Assembly: GCA_012934845.2 (NCBI GenBank)
Contig: WNNJ02003285.1
Location: forward strand, 1-64,000
Source of the DNA: Pomphorhynchus laevis
Taxonomy: Eukaryota; Acanthocephala; Palaeacanthocephala; Echinorhynchida; Pomphorhynchidae
Length of the DNA: 64,000 bases
Direction: 5' to 3'
Position numbers and translations under genes: made by a program. Below the pieces are notes generated by a model. It searched no databases. It worked only from the letters and a program-made list of their open reading frames with translations, and was not told the origin of the DNA. Of this stretch, positions 24,401 through 39,400 are shown one piece after another. Position 1 is the stretch's first letter. Each line of letters starts with the position of its first letter.

Positions 24401-27400
24401 TCAGCTATTTTTTTATTTTGTCAAATTTCCGCGTGTTTAAATATTTTAATAGAAAGTCATTTAAAAGACGAATTTTTATATAATGTAATTTCAAAGCAGA
24501 AAAACATAAACAAAACTTTAGAGAAAATATGTAAGGATGTTCTTAATTATTTAAATTTTAGTAAAATAATTGAAGTTAACAACAGGAATTAGTATTTTTT
24601 ATATGCTTTTTTAAATAAAAATATGAATACAAGGACAACTTTGTATTTTTAGTTCTTCATTGCTTGAATGGGGATCAAAAAGAAAACGTCGATACTATGC
24701 CGATCAAAGAGCTGACTCGTCGAATAAGTAGCATGACGAGTGATTTGTCAAAACAAGAAGATGATGACGTCTTGGAATATATTTGTATGCTAAGTCTTCC
24801 AAGTTGATTTGGTTTACTGTTTTTGTGTAGCAAACCAATCAGAACTTTTAAACAAAAGTCAAACAACACTTAACGAGTACCAGTTCGTTCCTATTCAAAT
24901 TCCATGGTCAAGTTCTTTACTGAATACAGATCGCAATCTTACATGGGATCGGGCTTTTTTTGTTAGCAAGTCCTTTCGATTTAATCTTCACGGTTCAAAA
25001 CGCATATATTACTGCCCCTCTGATAATAGTGAGTTCCTACTAATAATAAATTGTATTTGATAATTTATCAAACAAATCAAAATGCTAAATGTTTTAATGT
25101 CAAAAACTTTTAAATATTATCTACCATTGAAATATTAGCTCACATATTTGTTTAATATGTTTTTTCATATTTGTTTTAATATCATCAATATATGTTTTTT
25201 TAAGAATAAGGCTACCTGGGTAAATTTATTTACTTATTGAATAAAAAATATTAGAGTTAAATACACATATTATCAATATATCGAAAAAATTATCTTTATA
25301 TAATTTAGATTTATTTTTTAAACAGTTATGAACAAATTCATATTCTTTAAGGCTTAAAAATAAGTCAGCTATACTTAGGCTACTTTTACATTCCATTAGA
25401 ACACCTTTTACTTGTCTAAATATATATGTCCCTTCTTTTAAATAATTTTGATTTATTAAAATATTTAATTCAATTTTATCCTTGATGGTTTAAAATTTTG
25501 TAAGATAGGCGTTAATTGGATCATATATTTGATTACTGAAGAAGAAAGCTGATTTAATCGTACACAATTCAATTCATTTCGTCCATATTGTTTGTCCAAT
25601 TTTGATGCCGTATGGTATCATTTAATGCTCATGCAAAAATATGTTTCTTGTAAATATAAATAGTTCATCTTTACGATATAAATTAAAGGTAGTTATAATT
25701 GATGTTAATTTAATGTTCATATCTAGATATATACCTTCTTAAATGATATTTATGTAAGATATTTAAATGATATTTAAATGTTGTCATATAAATAGATAAT
25801 ATATAATATGTTAACACAAATGTTTTATGTGTTTTGTGTTTTTACCAAAGTCGAAGCTTTCAAAATAAGCTATTAAACTTTTAAAATCATATTTCATAAA
25901 TGTAATTTGAACTTTCATCGATAATGTTTCAATAAAGCGTTTGAAATGTTTTAATTTGAAATATTTTATTTATATATTTATAATAATTAATGATGATTTT
26001 TCAATTTATTTTTATCTCGTATGAGAAAATTTTTTAGCTGACGAATCCTTAAGTGTACTTCGTCCAAGTAAATTCAGTACCGACTGCTCCCGGAGTATTA
26101 CAAATGTTGCATTGACTACTCAGTTTCTGTTTCACCAGTTTGTAGCCGATGAATCAAGTTTATTTCCAAGAATTGCTATAATGCAAACTAACGAATTTAT
26201 CGGCAAAATGAAAACAAACATTTCAGGTAAAATATCATTTTAACAATTTTTTAGTTGTAAAAAAGCGTTAAATAATAAAAATTGATTTTTTTCGGTTTTA
26301 TTAATTCAATTAGAAAAAATGGCCCTGGATTGCAGTTCGTTTATAAAGACCCTGTAAGTATATATACAAGCAAAGACACCAGTCTTTGCTGGTGTAAGAA
26401 TCAAATTTCAAATAATTATAAATAATTCATCCAATCCGGGGTCCCAACCTGGATTATATATATTATTATAATAATAGTAATTCGTCAATTCGTCATAATA
26501 TCATTCGAACTTGTTAGCTGATGAGTTGTCTACTGTAGTAAATTGTGTAGGTATCGAGCCTTCACTTCAAGCTGTACCGGATTTTGTTACTTTTGAAGCA
26601 TCTACTACCACTGTAGACGCCAACGCACGCTCAGACATCTCATGTAATGGTTTGGATGGTGTAGCTACGGAGTGGTTCTTCTTGGACATTGTTGTTTTTA
26701 ATCATCTTGCTCCGTCTTACTCATCAGGTCCTGTTACTTCTAAATTTATATTTCATGAGCCACGAAAAAGAGCAAAATACGGTGAAAGGGTTGCGCGTCT
26801 GGAAAGAGCTAAATTTATGCCGATTGTGTTGACAGCAAATTGTTGCATTGGGTCCTCTGCATCGAAGGTATTGAAGCGTATTGCACAACTAAAGGCATCT
26901 CACTCATCATTTCTATACAGTGATTGCATCAACTATTTAAGACGCAGAATTTGTTTTGCGCTAGCAAAAGTATCATCAATGTGCATACGATATGCCCGTT
27001 CTACAATAAACAACCCGGTTGTCATAGCTGATAAAAATCAAAACGATAACAACTTAAATAAATTTTATATAAAAATTTCATGGGGCCCATTTGAAGTTAA
27101 CCATTGTTTCTTGTATTATCAGTAAATGAATGTGTTATTTAATTTTTTTATTGATAATAGTGTTTTAATATTCTTAATCAACTACTTACAAGCTTAAACA
27201 CACAAATTAACTACTTACAACCTTAAACACACAAATTAACGACTTACAACCTTAATCACACAATTACTAACTACTTACAACAAAATGCCAAAAGAAATAC
27301 CATCTAGTGAAATGAAATGCTGCTCATGTATGGACAGAACGCAAAATGCCGAGGGTGTGTATGTGTCAAATCTAAACGAGCGTGTATAAACTGTTCTGCC

Positions 27401-30400
27401 AAAAGCTGTACAAATGGAATGATACCTTCCCAAGTAAAATATGTTTCGTCTAACTCCTTATCTGATTTACAAAAGGATATTGACCCAAAAGATAACTATA
27501 AAATTGTGATTAAATGGAAACCTAACTTGATGGAATTACCACGCTGTAACGAAAGCAGAGTATTCATTTCAAAATTAGCAGTGATGTTTAACAGGGCATG
27601 TACTCGTGAAGATAATGGAGACGACTTAATGATGATAACGATTTATTTTCAACTTTTACTACAACGACCTTTGTCCCGAAAAGTCGAAGACACTAGATCT
27701 GCCCTCAAAAGACGCCTGGATTATTGGAAAAAGAGAGAAATATGTGGTCTCTATGAAGAAGCCCGGTATTTACAAATGACAAAGAAATCGAAATAAACTA
27801 ACACACGGAAATGGCCCAATCAATTCAAACGAGCAATTATGAAGGGTAGCATTGGAGCTGCAGTGCATGCTTTAAATCCCGAAAACAATTGTAGCAAATT
27901 GTTGGCGGCTAATGACATGATCGGACAAAAACTAAGGGACAAACATCCAGATAGTGGCCCATTCAGCGATGATGCCATCATAAATACACAGTTCCAATCT
28001 GCAAGGTTTCATCATATCATGTTCGATCAGATAGATGCAAGTGCAATTGTTCATTCATGCCTACAAACTTCGGATTCAGCAGGACCCTCTGGTTGAGATA
28101 CATCACTGTAGAAACAAATGCTAGTTACATTCGACCGGGAATCATATCAATTGGCCGATAGCATGGCAGAATTGGCAAGACTCATTGCTACAACCGAGAT
28201 TGATGAGAAATATTTGGATGCGTTCGTTATATGTCGACTTGTGTCGCTTGACAAGAGACCTGGAGTTCGTCCAATAGGTATTGAAGAAGTATACAGAAGG
28301 ATTATATCGAAAGCAGTCCTGCAAATAATACAAACACATGTACAGGATGTAGCCGGTAACTTTCAGCTTTGCGCAGGTCAAAAGTGCGGATGGAATACGT
28401 CGTAAGAAGTCAACGGTTGATGTTGAAAGAAGAATCGAAAGCTTGTATCTTACTCATAGATGCCAAAAATGAATTCAACTGCATAAACGGAAAAGTAGCT
28501 ATAGAAAACATTTCCAGAATATTTCCTCCTCTCAAAACAATTTTAAAAATACTTACAACAATCCAATATTAATTATAGATAATGAAATAATAGAGTCAAA
28601 AGAAGGATTCACACAAGGTGATCCGATTGCTATGATCGCTTTTGCGGCAGCCACGATACCGCTGATAACAAAATTGAATTCGTTATGTCCAACAATAACG
28701 CAAAAATGGTATGCGGATGATGTATCGTGTGTTGGCACCGAAAGAGAATTGCTATTGTTTTTCAATCACATAAAGAAACTCGGTCCAGCATATGGCTTTT
28801 TCGTAAATGAATCAAAATGCAAATTACTAATAAATCCAAAAAATAATACAAATGGAAAAAGATTTTGAGATCTTGGGGTAAACATAACAAAACATGGGTT
28901 AGAATTGCTTGGCTGTCCAATTGGTTTTCTAAACTTTGAAGCGAATTAGGTTCAGCAAAAGATTGACGAATGGCTCTCCTTATTAGTTCGGCTTAAATCA
29001 GTAGCGCAGAGTGAGAGGCATCAAGCATATACTGCATTCATATTCGGACTACAACATAAATGGAGCTTTATTCTAAGAACATGTGAATTTCAAACTGAAT
29101 GGTTCGAAAAACTGGTTACGATTATTCGGCACGAACTACTTCCTCAAATTCTAGGCAAAGAGGATATTGATCACACATGGTTTAATGTCTTGTGCCTTAA
29201 AGTAGCTAACGGAGGCCTAGGAATAATAAATCCTCAATAAATAGCTAAAATGGAATAGTCAAGATCAGCAAAAATGTGCAACCTTCTGGATATTAATATA
29301 AGAGTATCAACTCTTTGCGACAAGCAAAGAGAAATGGCTCAGATGATAACAACAGAAAAATCTGATTTAGAACAGGGTGAATTAACCAACATAATGTCAG
29401 AATTAGATCAAAAATCGAAAACCGCGGTAGAGCACGCCTCCATTAAAGGGTCTTCCTCTTGGCTCTCTGCTCGAGTAAGCGATGACAGACGATTTTATTT
29501 AAATAATTTGAAATACAAGCTGGAATGGCGTGTAGATATGGATGGGACTTGCGCTGTACGTCAACATCATGCGTATGCAGAGAAGTTAAATCGACAGCTC
29601 ACTTGCTGTTGTGCAAATGGAAAGGACGAACTATAGTACGACATAATATAATCAGAGATATCTTGATTGACGAAGCCAGTAAAGTATTACGGAATGTAGA
29701 ATCAGAACCGATGCTGTCAACTGTTCCAGATACATTCGAGTTTTCAAATTAAACGACAACACGAGATCCCCGATCTGGAGCCGATATATCCTGCACTGGA
29801 CTAACGCACTCCCAGACTGAGCGGAGGTTTTTAGATGTCACAATATTTAACCCATTTGCCCAGTCTTACGTTAGTCTACGTCCTACACAATCATTTGAAT
29901 ACAATTAAAACATAAAAAAGAATAAATATATTGAGCGAATTATTGAAATCGAAAAAGGAACTTTTATTCCGTTCGTAATTTCTACCTCAGGTGGACTAGC
30001 AAAAGATGCAAGTGCTTTGATCAAGAGACTAACAACTCTCGCATCAGTGAGCGATCCATCCTCATATGACAAAAATGTATATTCGCTGCGACAACGTATA
30101 GGTGTAGCGCTAACAAAAGCAAACGCATGGTGTCTGAAATGAGACCCTCAGTTAAACTAAAGTAGAACGGAGGAGTATTAAAATAATAAAAACCGTCGTT
30201 TTGTAATAATTAAATGAATTCTAAAAAAATATTATAATTATTAATAATATTTTTAATGTGTAAAAGTATTTTTTTTATTTTTATTTTCAATAATAATACA
30301 TTCTTCATTAAAAAATTACACATATCTTGGTTAACCATTATATCTAATATTTTGGTTACCCGCAAATGGGCTGAGTAATAAAATTATTAGAATTATTTTA

Positions 30401-33400
30401 TTAACACAAAAATTACGATGCAGTCCAACGTCGAATTGGATGTCCTCGAGTTGAACGATCACTCCGAATGAAGACAGAAGTCATCTTAGTGAGGGCGAAA
30501 CCGATTTTAGTCTTAATAGAACGAATGATCTCATTGTACGTAAGGTCCTGACGCAATGAAGATAACATCGCAATTCGTTTCAAAAGAACGGACGCGGATG
30601 GACCCATTCCACCATTCGACAAATTCGACACTCTTTCGCCGTACTTGGAAATTTTCCGCTGCTCGTGATAACGGAAGTGATTAAAGATTGAATTCGAAGA
30701 ATAGGACGGAGCAAGGTGACTAAATATGCAAATGCCCAATAAGGACCGCTCCGTTCTATCACCCGATACCGCTGAAACCGATATTTAGACGCGCTTCTAT
30801 ATCTGTAGATGTGCTTTGAGCCTCAAAAATGAGTTCATCTAGAACTTGCTAGGGGCCAGACTCTATCGAAACATTGCTACACACGTATGACAGTTCGTTT
30901 GTCAAAATAACACGGATAACATTGTGACGAACTGTCGGCATACCACCACTTTAACAAGCTAATGAATGCGTAACATTGAAATTCTATCCGCTTTAGCACT
31001 GTGATGGTACGTCTGCCGTTCGAAGACCGCACCCGTCATCTTAGTGAGGGCGAAACCGATTTTAGTCTTAATAGAACGAATGCTCTCATTATACGTAAGG
31101 TCCTGACGCAATGAAGATAACATCGCAATTCGTTTCAAAAGAACGGACGCGGATGGACCCATTCCACCATTCGACAAATTCGACACTCTTTCGGAATGTA
31201 TATCAAATGCTTTACTACGTAAAGCATTTGATATACATTCCAGCTGAGTTTTATTCAACTTCTAAGTACGCCGGAGGAAATCCCACCTAAACTGCAAAGA
31301 TTGAGTAAGTGCAGTAAATGCAATATGCAAACTCTCCTTGGCAACTTGGGTTAAGTTCGAGATCATCGATAACAGCGTTGCTGTCTTACTGGACAAATAC
31401 TCGGATACTTAGTCCTCCGTTCCAAATTTAGATCCCAACACCGGTAGCCCGTCATCCACAACATGTAAGTTTGATCCAGCAAACAACCGTGAAACTTCCC
31501 CGTAACAACCTTTGTGTACCAACAATCGGCGCTTATTTTCATTTTAAAAAATAACCATATTGTGGACCTATAATGCGTATTAAGTCTCACACTTTGAGTA
31601 GAGCTTCAGCACTGCTCACGAAATGGGCATCGTCCGCAAACCATATCTGCTGCAAACTATAAACTTCAACTTCAATTCTCTGAATCACCGGGATAGATGC
31701 CACACTGAAAGCAATCATCTCCAGTGGGTCACCCTGTGTGAAACCTTCGCACGATTGTATCTGTTCATCACCAAATGAGAGTATAGGGTTGCTGCTGTAC
31801 ATGTTCGAAAGAATCGTCGTCAAACTGCAATATGCAAGACGATTCTCCATCGTCGAAAAGGTCCCTTAGTGAATGAATGGCTGTCTCCACACCACTTTTT
31901 CGTCCTGCCGCAAGTGGCATATGAAAAACAGTCTTCTGCAATCTAACGAAATTCTACTAGTTAGGATCTTTCCAACTATTCTACGTGCGACATCCCCGAT
32001 TCCAATAAAGTGAATTACCGGGTTTTTGTCAAGTGGTATTAGCCTGCTGACCGTGAATGCTTCAAGATCATTTTTGTTGTACTTGTTGGATGCAATAGAT
32101 ATTGAAAACTCAGTTAAACATGAAGCCAACTTTTTAGAGCTGTCGCCAAAATATTCGAGCATTATAAGCCACATAAAAGCATCAATACATGATCGACCGG
32201 CAGCACCTCTAGTTCTACGGGCAGTATTGACAACGTCTAATGGCGTTATTCCAGATAAACGCACTGGGTGATGTTCAACGATATTGGTCAGAGCAGCCTT
32301 CAACACTGCCTCGTCCTTGATTAATCCACCACTAAGATGAAGTTCAATCAGTTTTTTCACAGTTATATCCTCCACAATCTCATTAGGCGACAAAATCCGA
32401 AACTCATTCAAAGGTTCGGCCAGAACTTTTATGGCTAACTGTGTCTTGCCATGTGACATCAATCTGCGGAATGTTAACACCCAACTTTTGTTTCTATTCT
32501 GTCTTGGAGAATGGAGCGCCCTCTCGCGTTGCAATACCCATGCTTCACACACTAAATCATTCAATCGACGATCCCTCCACAATGACAATCTGAGACTAAT
32601 ATTCGATCTACAAATTAATGTCGTAGACCTGGGAGTTCTCTTCACAATGACTTGAGAGAATATCACCGCTGTCGTTAGTGCTGACTTGAATCATTAATGG
32701 AAGAAACAGCCATCGAATAGAAATCTGCCAACAGTGATATGAATTCTTTGCTTGCATTGCACAACGGTAAAACATAGAGGTTTGGCGACCACTTGGACGC
32801 TTCTTTGTAAGCGACAAGAATAGCGTCATCAAAATCATTTAAGCCCAGACTTGTCTCTTCTTGGCATGATTTTGATTCTCTCCTTGCTATGTCACCCAGT
32901 GGAAAAGGTGTATTGCTAGTAGAATTGTGAACGAGAGGAACGCTCGAATTCCGATCTTAAAGCCCATCACGCTGGTTCGATATGTTCGAACAACAAGAGG
33001 CTGAGCAATTCAGACAGTAACATCCCTGCTTTGCGCAATGACAGCCCTTGCACTTGGCGGTTGGACCGTTACACTCGCAACATTTGCGAACGCTGCCGGG
33101 CTTACCTTTTGGCATTGTTTTTAATGTAACTTGGAGTTCTTGTATTTGCTGTTGTCGTCACAACCACTTATGCGTACTTGTATGTTATTTATCTCATATG
33201 TAAAAATTATAATAACCAAGACCACTTTTTTATGGTCTTGGTTATTGTGTAAAACTACAATTGATTGTATAATAATAAATATATATGTATTTAATTATTA
33301 TAAATAATTTAATTAAAATTACAGATTTGTTATTAAACAATACATTATGGTATAATATATTGTTTAGTCCTTTTTAATAGTCCTTTTTAGTCCTTTCCTA

Positions 33401-36400
33401 TTTTTATTATAATTTATGAAATTAATCATAATTATCTTTTATAATTCTATTTATCGATTTATCAAATTATACAAACATATATTTTTATATATTATAATAT
33501 ATTTTGTTATTTATTAAATATAAAAATACTACTTAAGATTTTTAAAGGCCGTGAATAATTCTTTTAAATGCATTTGTGATAAATGCTCAATGCATTGATC
33601 ATTTATTGAATTAAGAATTATCCAATTGAGTTTAATTTTCATCTATTGAATTAATTTTTTATTTCAAGATATTTAAGATTTGTAATTTATTTAAGATTAT
33701 ATCCAAGATTCAAGAGTTTTTATTACATGAAAACCCAATTTTAAATGTGATTCGAGTAGCATTTCTAATTTTTAATTTCATCTCAACCAAGTGGTCCATG
33801 ACACAATTTTTAATAAAATGTACATTACATTAATCAATTCTTTAATTTTTAAATAATTTGATGTTTAACTTTGTTTCAGCACTGAAAGAAGATATCATAA
33901 CATTCAATATCTTAAATGATTCATTGTCTCTGCTGAATATATTATTTGTTGATGACGGTATTTATTATTTTAAATGACAAACCCTTGTTTACTCATTTCG
34001 TTGTTTAGTTGATGAAATTAGTAGAAAGTCAAATCTGATTTGTTGGTTAAAGTCCTCAATCAATCCTAGTGTAAATTATGCATTTTTATAAATTTATTGT
34101 AATTTGTAAACCATTAATAACCAATAATTAGCAATTTATATAATTAAATTTTCGAATTATGTATCAACCTTACAATGCCTTTGCTTCGAATACTTGATAA
34201 ATTATTTTCTAAGAATTAACATTAAGTGAATAATAATTACTAAATAATAATTTTTATTCGGAAAGATATTTACCAAAAATTGAAATAAAAATTCGTATTT
34301 CGAAATTTTTGATTTTGCATATTAATACCTGACGTTTAATTGCTTTTATAAATATAATAAAATTATATCGTATAAAAGTATATAGTATGATATAATATGT
34401 TAGTGTATTATTGAATTGTATATTTATTACATAATTTTTGTGTAATAATTTTTATAATTTTCATAATTTGGCTCTTCTACTCTATTAATTTTACGAAAAG
34501 AGTTTGTGAATTATAAATTATTTATAAATTTAATTATACTGTAGTGAATATATTATACTTTATAATTAAATATACCTTTTTATTGTTATTTATATTTTTT
34601 TATAATTAATGATATTAAATGATAATTTTAAAGAATAATATTAATTTAAATGTCCTGGAAAAGAAAATTAATTATAATCACAATCATAATAAATAATAAA
34701 TAAGAATAATTATTATAATTATTGATGTACACTATGGGCAGTACTACCAGACAGTGTGAATACTACTATAGTCGATAAAAATATTGAAAAGTATTTACTT
34801 TTTATTAAATATGCTCATTATCCCAAAAATAGTATGTAAAACAGCTGGACAATCAAAATTCTATTTTATCAAAATCCAAATTTACTAAAATAGTATTTCG
34901 ATTGTACAGCTGTTTTTCACATACTTTTTGCTCTTTGTGCTCTTAAAATGTTTCAGCTTAAAATTTTTAATTTTTTCTCTCAATAATCAATGGTGCACTA
35001 ATAAATATTATTTTCTTCACAACTATATGAGTTGTGAAAAGCATGCACAATTTAAACTACACGCAAGTGCTTAATATTTTTACAACAACCCAATAATTTC
35101 AACGTTTAATAAATGTTGAAATTAATTAATTTTTAATTAATCTAATAAATGTTGAAATGCATAAATTTTTTACATTTAATTTTTAAATATTTGAAGTAAC
35201 TTACCAAATATAAACATAATTTATATTTCGCTCTTGGTACGATTTGAGTCGCTGGAATGTTTATTATCATTAATTTTTATCATCATTTTATTATTCAATT
35301 ATTAATTATAATAAATTATTAAATATATTATATGATAATTAATCATTAACGATTGTGGGCTGTTTAATCGCAGACTCTTATCTAATAATATATTATTATA
35401 TTATTAATATTTTCTCTCAATAATATGGCATTCTTATCCAATGATGATGTGTCAAAAAATACCTTTACTTCATAAATCCACATTAAATTATAAAAACAAT
35501 TCTAGATACAACAAAAAGTGTTCACTGACATAACTGACATTGCATAACTGACCAAAATAACAAGGACTTCATATCTTAATCCACCAATTTGTGTTTCTAG
35601 TCCTTATCCCGTTATTACTAGTGCATGGATAATTCCCTACAATTTCTGACACTTCAATTGTACGTTTGCTCTGATTCAAAACACCTACCACACGCAAGAA
35701 TACAAGTTTACTACCGTATTCCATAATAGGAATACAGTAGTAATATTTTATACAGTTCACCTGTATGAAATACATGAACAGGTAAAAGGATATGACGTTT
35801 ATCCATGTTTTTGAACCCATTGACTTTCTACTTGTTACCCGTATCTAACATTAAAATATACGTAGTCAACTTCCAACGTAAATACCACATAATCCGAATT
35901 ATGCTGTAATTTTCGAAGTAAAAAAATTATTAACGTTTTATAATTTATATTCATGTAATATAAAAAGCATTTAAAAATACATTAAAAGGTAGTTAGCATT
36001 TATTAGCTTTTAACTTTTTCAATAATAAATTGTTATTTAAAACTTATCCAAATACTAGATCAGTTAACTGAATCTACGTATTTTGATTAAGATTAAAATA
36101 AATATTTTGATCGTTATATTTTCTATAATTCGAATATTTTAGAACTTGATATTTTTAACAGATGTTTACTTAATCGATTTAATCTCAAATTTCTTAACTT
36201 ATATCTTTAAGAAACTACTTAATAAATTAAAAAATAGATATCTAAAAATTTAAAAGAAATTTTATAACCTAGTATTTTTATGAACTGATTGGTAGATAAT
36301 GCACCAGATATTAGAAAATTCAGTTTAGCATTTTCTAATATTTAATAATTTATATTAGATAATTTCTATATAAATTAATTATAAATAAATAATTTATTTG

Positions 36401-39400
36401 TTCAAATCACTTTTTCAAACATCTGATCTTAAATGTTGTTCGTACATTCTTTTAAACGTAATTTTTTATTTAAAATAACACCGAATGTTTTTCAAATTAC
36501 ATTACTAATTCAAATAGTCCGATATTTGGTTTTGACGCAGTCCGTTGTCCTTGGCTAAGCGATTAGAATTTTCTAATATCTAATAATTTATATTTGATAT
36601 TTAGATATGAATTAATTATTAATTAATAATTATCTATTTATTATAAAAAATATTTTTTAGAGATATTTTTATTAAAAGATATATAAATTAATAATTATCT
36701 AATAATTTTCAAATATTAGAAAATTCAGATATTGTAAAATTCAATTCAGTAAAATCGTCAACAAATTATAAAGTCTTAAAAGTTATGATGTTATCAAAAG
36801 TTATATGTTTATAATTATACAGGTCATCAAAAGAAGCTGATCTGTGCTCAGGTTGGGCCACTTATTCATCAACCCAACCTAGCATTGGGGCCAAATTCTT
36901 GATAATGATGTATTTCCTCTGTTGTAGTTTGATTATCTCGATTAATTTCCTAATCTAACATAATAAATTGACTTACAGAAGTAGGACTAATATATTGTAA
37001 TACATTACAATATATTAGATTTAATTCAATTAGCAAATTTACCGTAATTAGTCAATTCAGTCAAATCGTCAACAAATTATTATAAATTCTCACAAGTATA
37101 ATATTATATATCAAAAAAGTTATGTAAAAAAGTTATATAATATTATATTATATATAACTTTTTTTATCAAAAAAGTTATGTTTATGGTTCCGACATGTTT
37201 CATAAAAACGGTCGTGAGTAGCATAAACAAAAGTAAAATTGAATCTACTCACGACCGTGAGTAGCATAAACAAAAGTAAAATTGAATCTACTCACGATTG
37301 TTTGTATTAAACTTGTCGGAACCATAAACTTAAGTAAAATTGAAGAGAAAACAATTTAGTCTAGAAATTTTTGTCTTAAAATTTAATAGTTTTCGTTCAA
37401 TCGTCATTCGTTCAATGCTTACAAGAACATACAACATACATTATTAATAATGCCGATATTAACAACTTTTACACATTCTGTTCCTTTTCGCAGCAAACAA
37501 TATTAGAAGTATGAAAGAGGAATTGCTCAAATTGAAGTCAGATATAGAAAACCAACAAGTATTTGTTTGTGACAGCATCTCATTCGCTGAAAATAATGGA
37601 TTTTTTGAATCTTCCAAATAGATTTTTATCTTCCAAGTAGAGGAAGATAATGTGTAATTGAGTTGTATTTTTGATGATGCTATTAGTTGATAAAATTCAA
37701 TATTTTATAAAGAGATTGAAATTATTCATTAAAATTTTGTCTATACGATGTCTTTTTTACTGGGATAACTGATCTTAGCATTAACGAAAATGCTGCATCA
37801 TATTTCTGGTATAAAAAGTATTTCTGGTGTTATACCAGTATATTTTACTGGTATAAATATTTCGACATGTAAGCACTGAAGTCAAGTGAGATTTACGGGA
37901 TCTTTTAAGGGATCTTTTACTGCTAAGATAAGTTTGGCTATGTAGACAATCTGTGTAGATGCCTTAACTTTTTTTAATGATAAAACCGTGCTCATGAGTT
38001 TTCTCGTAATTACCAAAACATAGCTATAAGACATTAATAATCATTTTTCGAGAATCATCCAATTTTTTAAAAATGAAAATTACCAATATGCAAATATGAA
38101 ACTTTCAGATTTCAGTAAGTAATCTGACAAAGGCCACTTGCTAGAATGATATCATCTGCACTTTTTTACTTAGATAAGTACAACTTTCTACTTAGAGGAC
38201 TTTGTTATAATTACATAAATTAAAACGCTATTTTTGTCTATTTAGATTGTTCATGAAAAATGTATTTACTCACAAATATTACACCATTTGTGCAATCTAG
38301 ACAGAAAATATGCAGTTCAAAAGGCCATGTCTTCAAATAATTTTAGATTAGCACAGTTGATTTCTGTTCCTCCTGGTATGGCAAATGTTCAAAACGCTTT
38401 AAAAAATCAATTAATTCATTGGTGCGATAGAGAAGTATGTAACGTGTTTTAGGAAATAACTATTTTGATTTTTCTGCAGGCTGATCAATTCATCGAGAAA
38501 ATATTGCTCAAAATCTATCTTCTTCTGTCTGGTGAACTATTTATTGAACTCTCTGATTCGACATCTGTGTCATTAATTGTTGACAAGAGTTGGCGCGAAA
38601 ATCTGCTAATTATATTAGGGTAAAGTTATTTTATTTTCATCAGCTAGATGTTACTTCAAAACTCACACAAATTTTTTAGTTTAATAATCAGATTTTTGTG
38701 CTGTCAAACTACCACATTATTGTGATCAAACAATAAAATTTACTTCAGGTATCTGTTATGATGAAATATATAGGCATCTGTTATGATGAAATATATAGGT
38801 ATTCATCTCCAATATCCAGATATCTCGCAGTTGTTTTATCACCCGATTATTTCATCAGTACCTCTTCGCAAAATAGATGTTATATAAATCTATGTTATAT
38901 AGATCCCACTATAATGTCTCAATAACATCTACATGCATTCTGATGCTAGCAAATATTCCTCGATCGAATCGCCTTCAAGTTAAATCAAATCGCCTTCAAG
39001 TTAAATATTCAAATCAAGATAAGTTCGATTAAGACGAAAGTTAACTTTTACCTTCAAATGATATTTCCGAATCTACAGGAAATGCATTTATTTATAAATA
39101 TTCATAAATAGGCAAATTGAAATAAAATGATGCAATTAGTAAATATGCTTTCCATATTAGGAAAACATATTACTGATTAATTTTGTTTTTAAGCAGATAA
39201 ATTTATCCATGAGCGGATTAATAATAATCTGCTAAATAATAAAAGAAAATTCAAGGTATTATTTTAGGATAAATATTTCATTGCTCGTTGTGGAGTGGGG
39301 TTGACTATGAGAAACCCTGGACTGATCCCAAATCAGGTATCAATCTGTTCTGAAAACAATATTCGTAGTTTGTTAAATCGTTGATAATGTTCCTTGTGAA

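Larger units (their letters stand above)
27180..30170 (+). mobile_element. RLE-type LINE G, near full length, in Nup96 intron 16
   Basis: Contains, in order, 5' tandem monomers, a Cys-rich head (27285-27425), an N-terminal region, RT (28118-28870), a thumb/linker (28900-29480), a zinc-binding RHNIIRD block (29525-29757) and the FIPFVISTSGGLAKDASALI tail (29955-30140). The layout is that of single-ORF LINEs with a C-terminal restriction-like endonuclease. The ORF is interrupted by several frame changes and stops. It faces element H tail to tail. Confidence 0.75.
30410..33210 (-). mobile_element. RLE-type LINE H, near full length but rearranged, in Nup96 intron 16
   Basis: On the - strand: Cys-rich head (33115-32957), N-terminal region (32870-32600), RT fingers (32666-31866), RT palm (31850-31587), disturbed linker (31590-31260), and endonuclease tail (30739-30413) with a partial second tail copy (31258-30959). 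The parts mirror LINE G, but protein similarity is moderate, so G and H are two lineages rather than copies of one insertion. Frame changes and the duplicated tail show it is inactive. Confidence 0.75.

Noticed and set aside
35569-35820. 83-codon - strand frame in Nup96 intron 17
   Set aside because: No domain, no splice context and no related copy; the stretch is slightly less AT-rich but not convincing.
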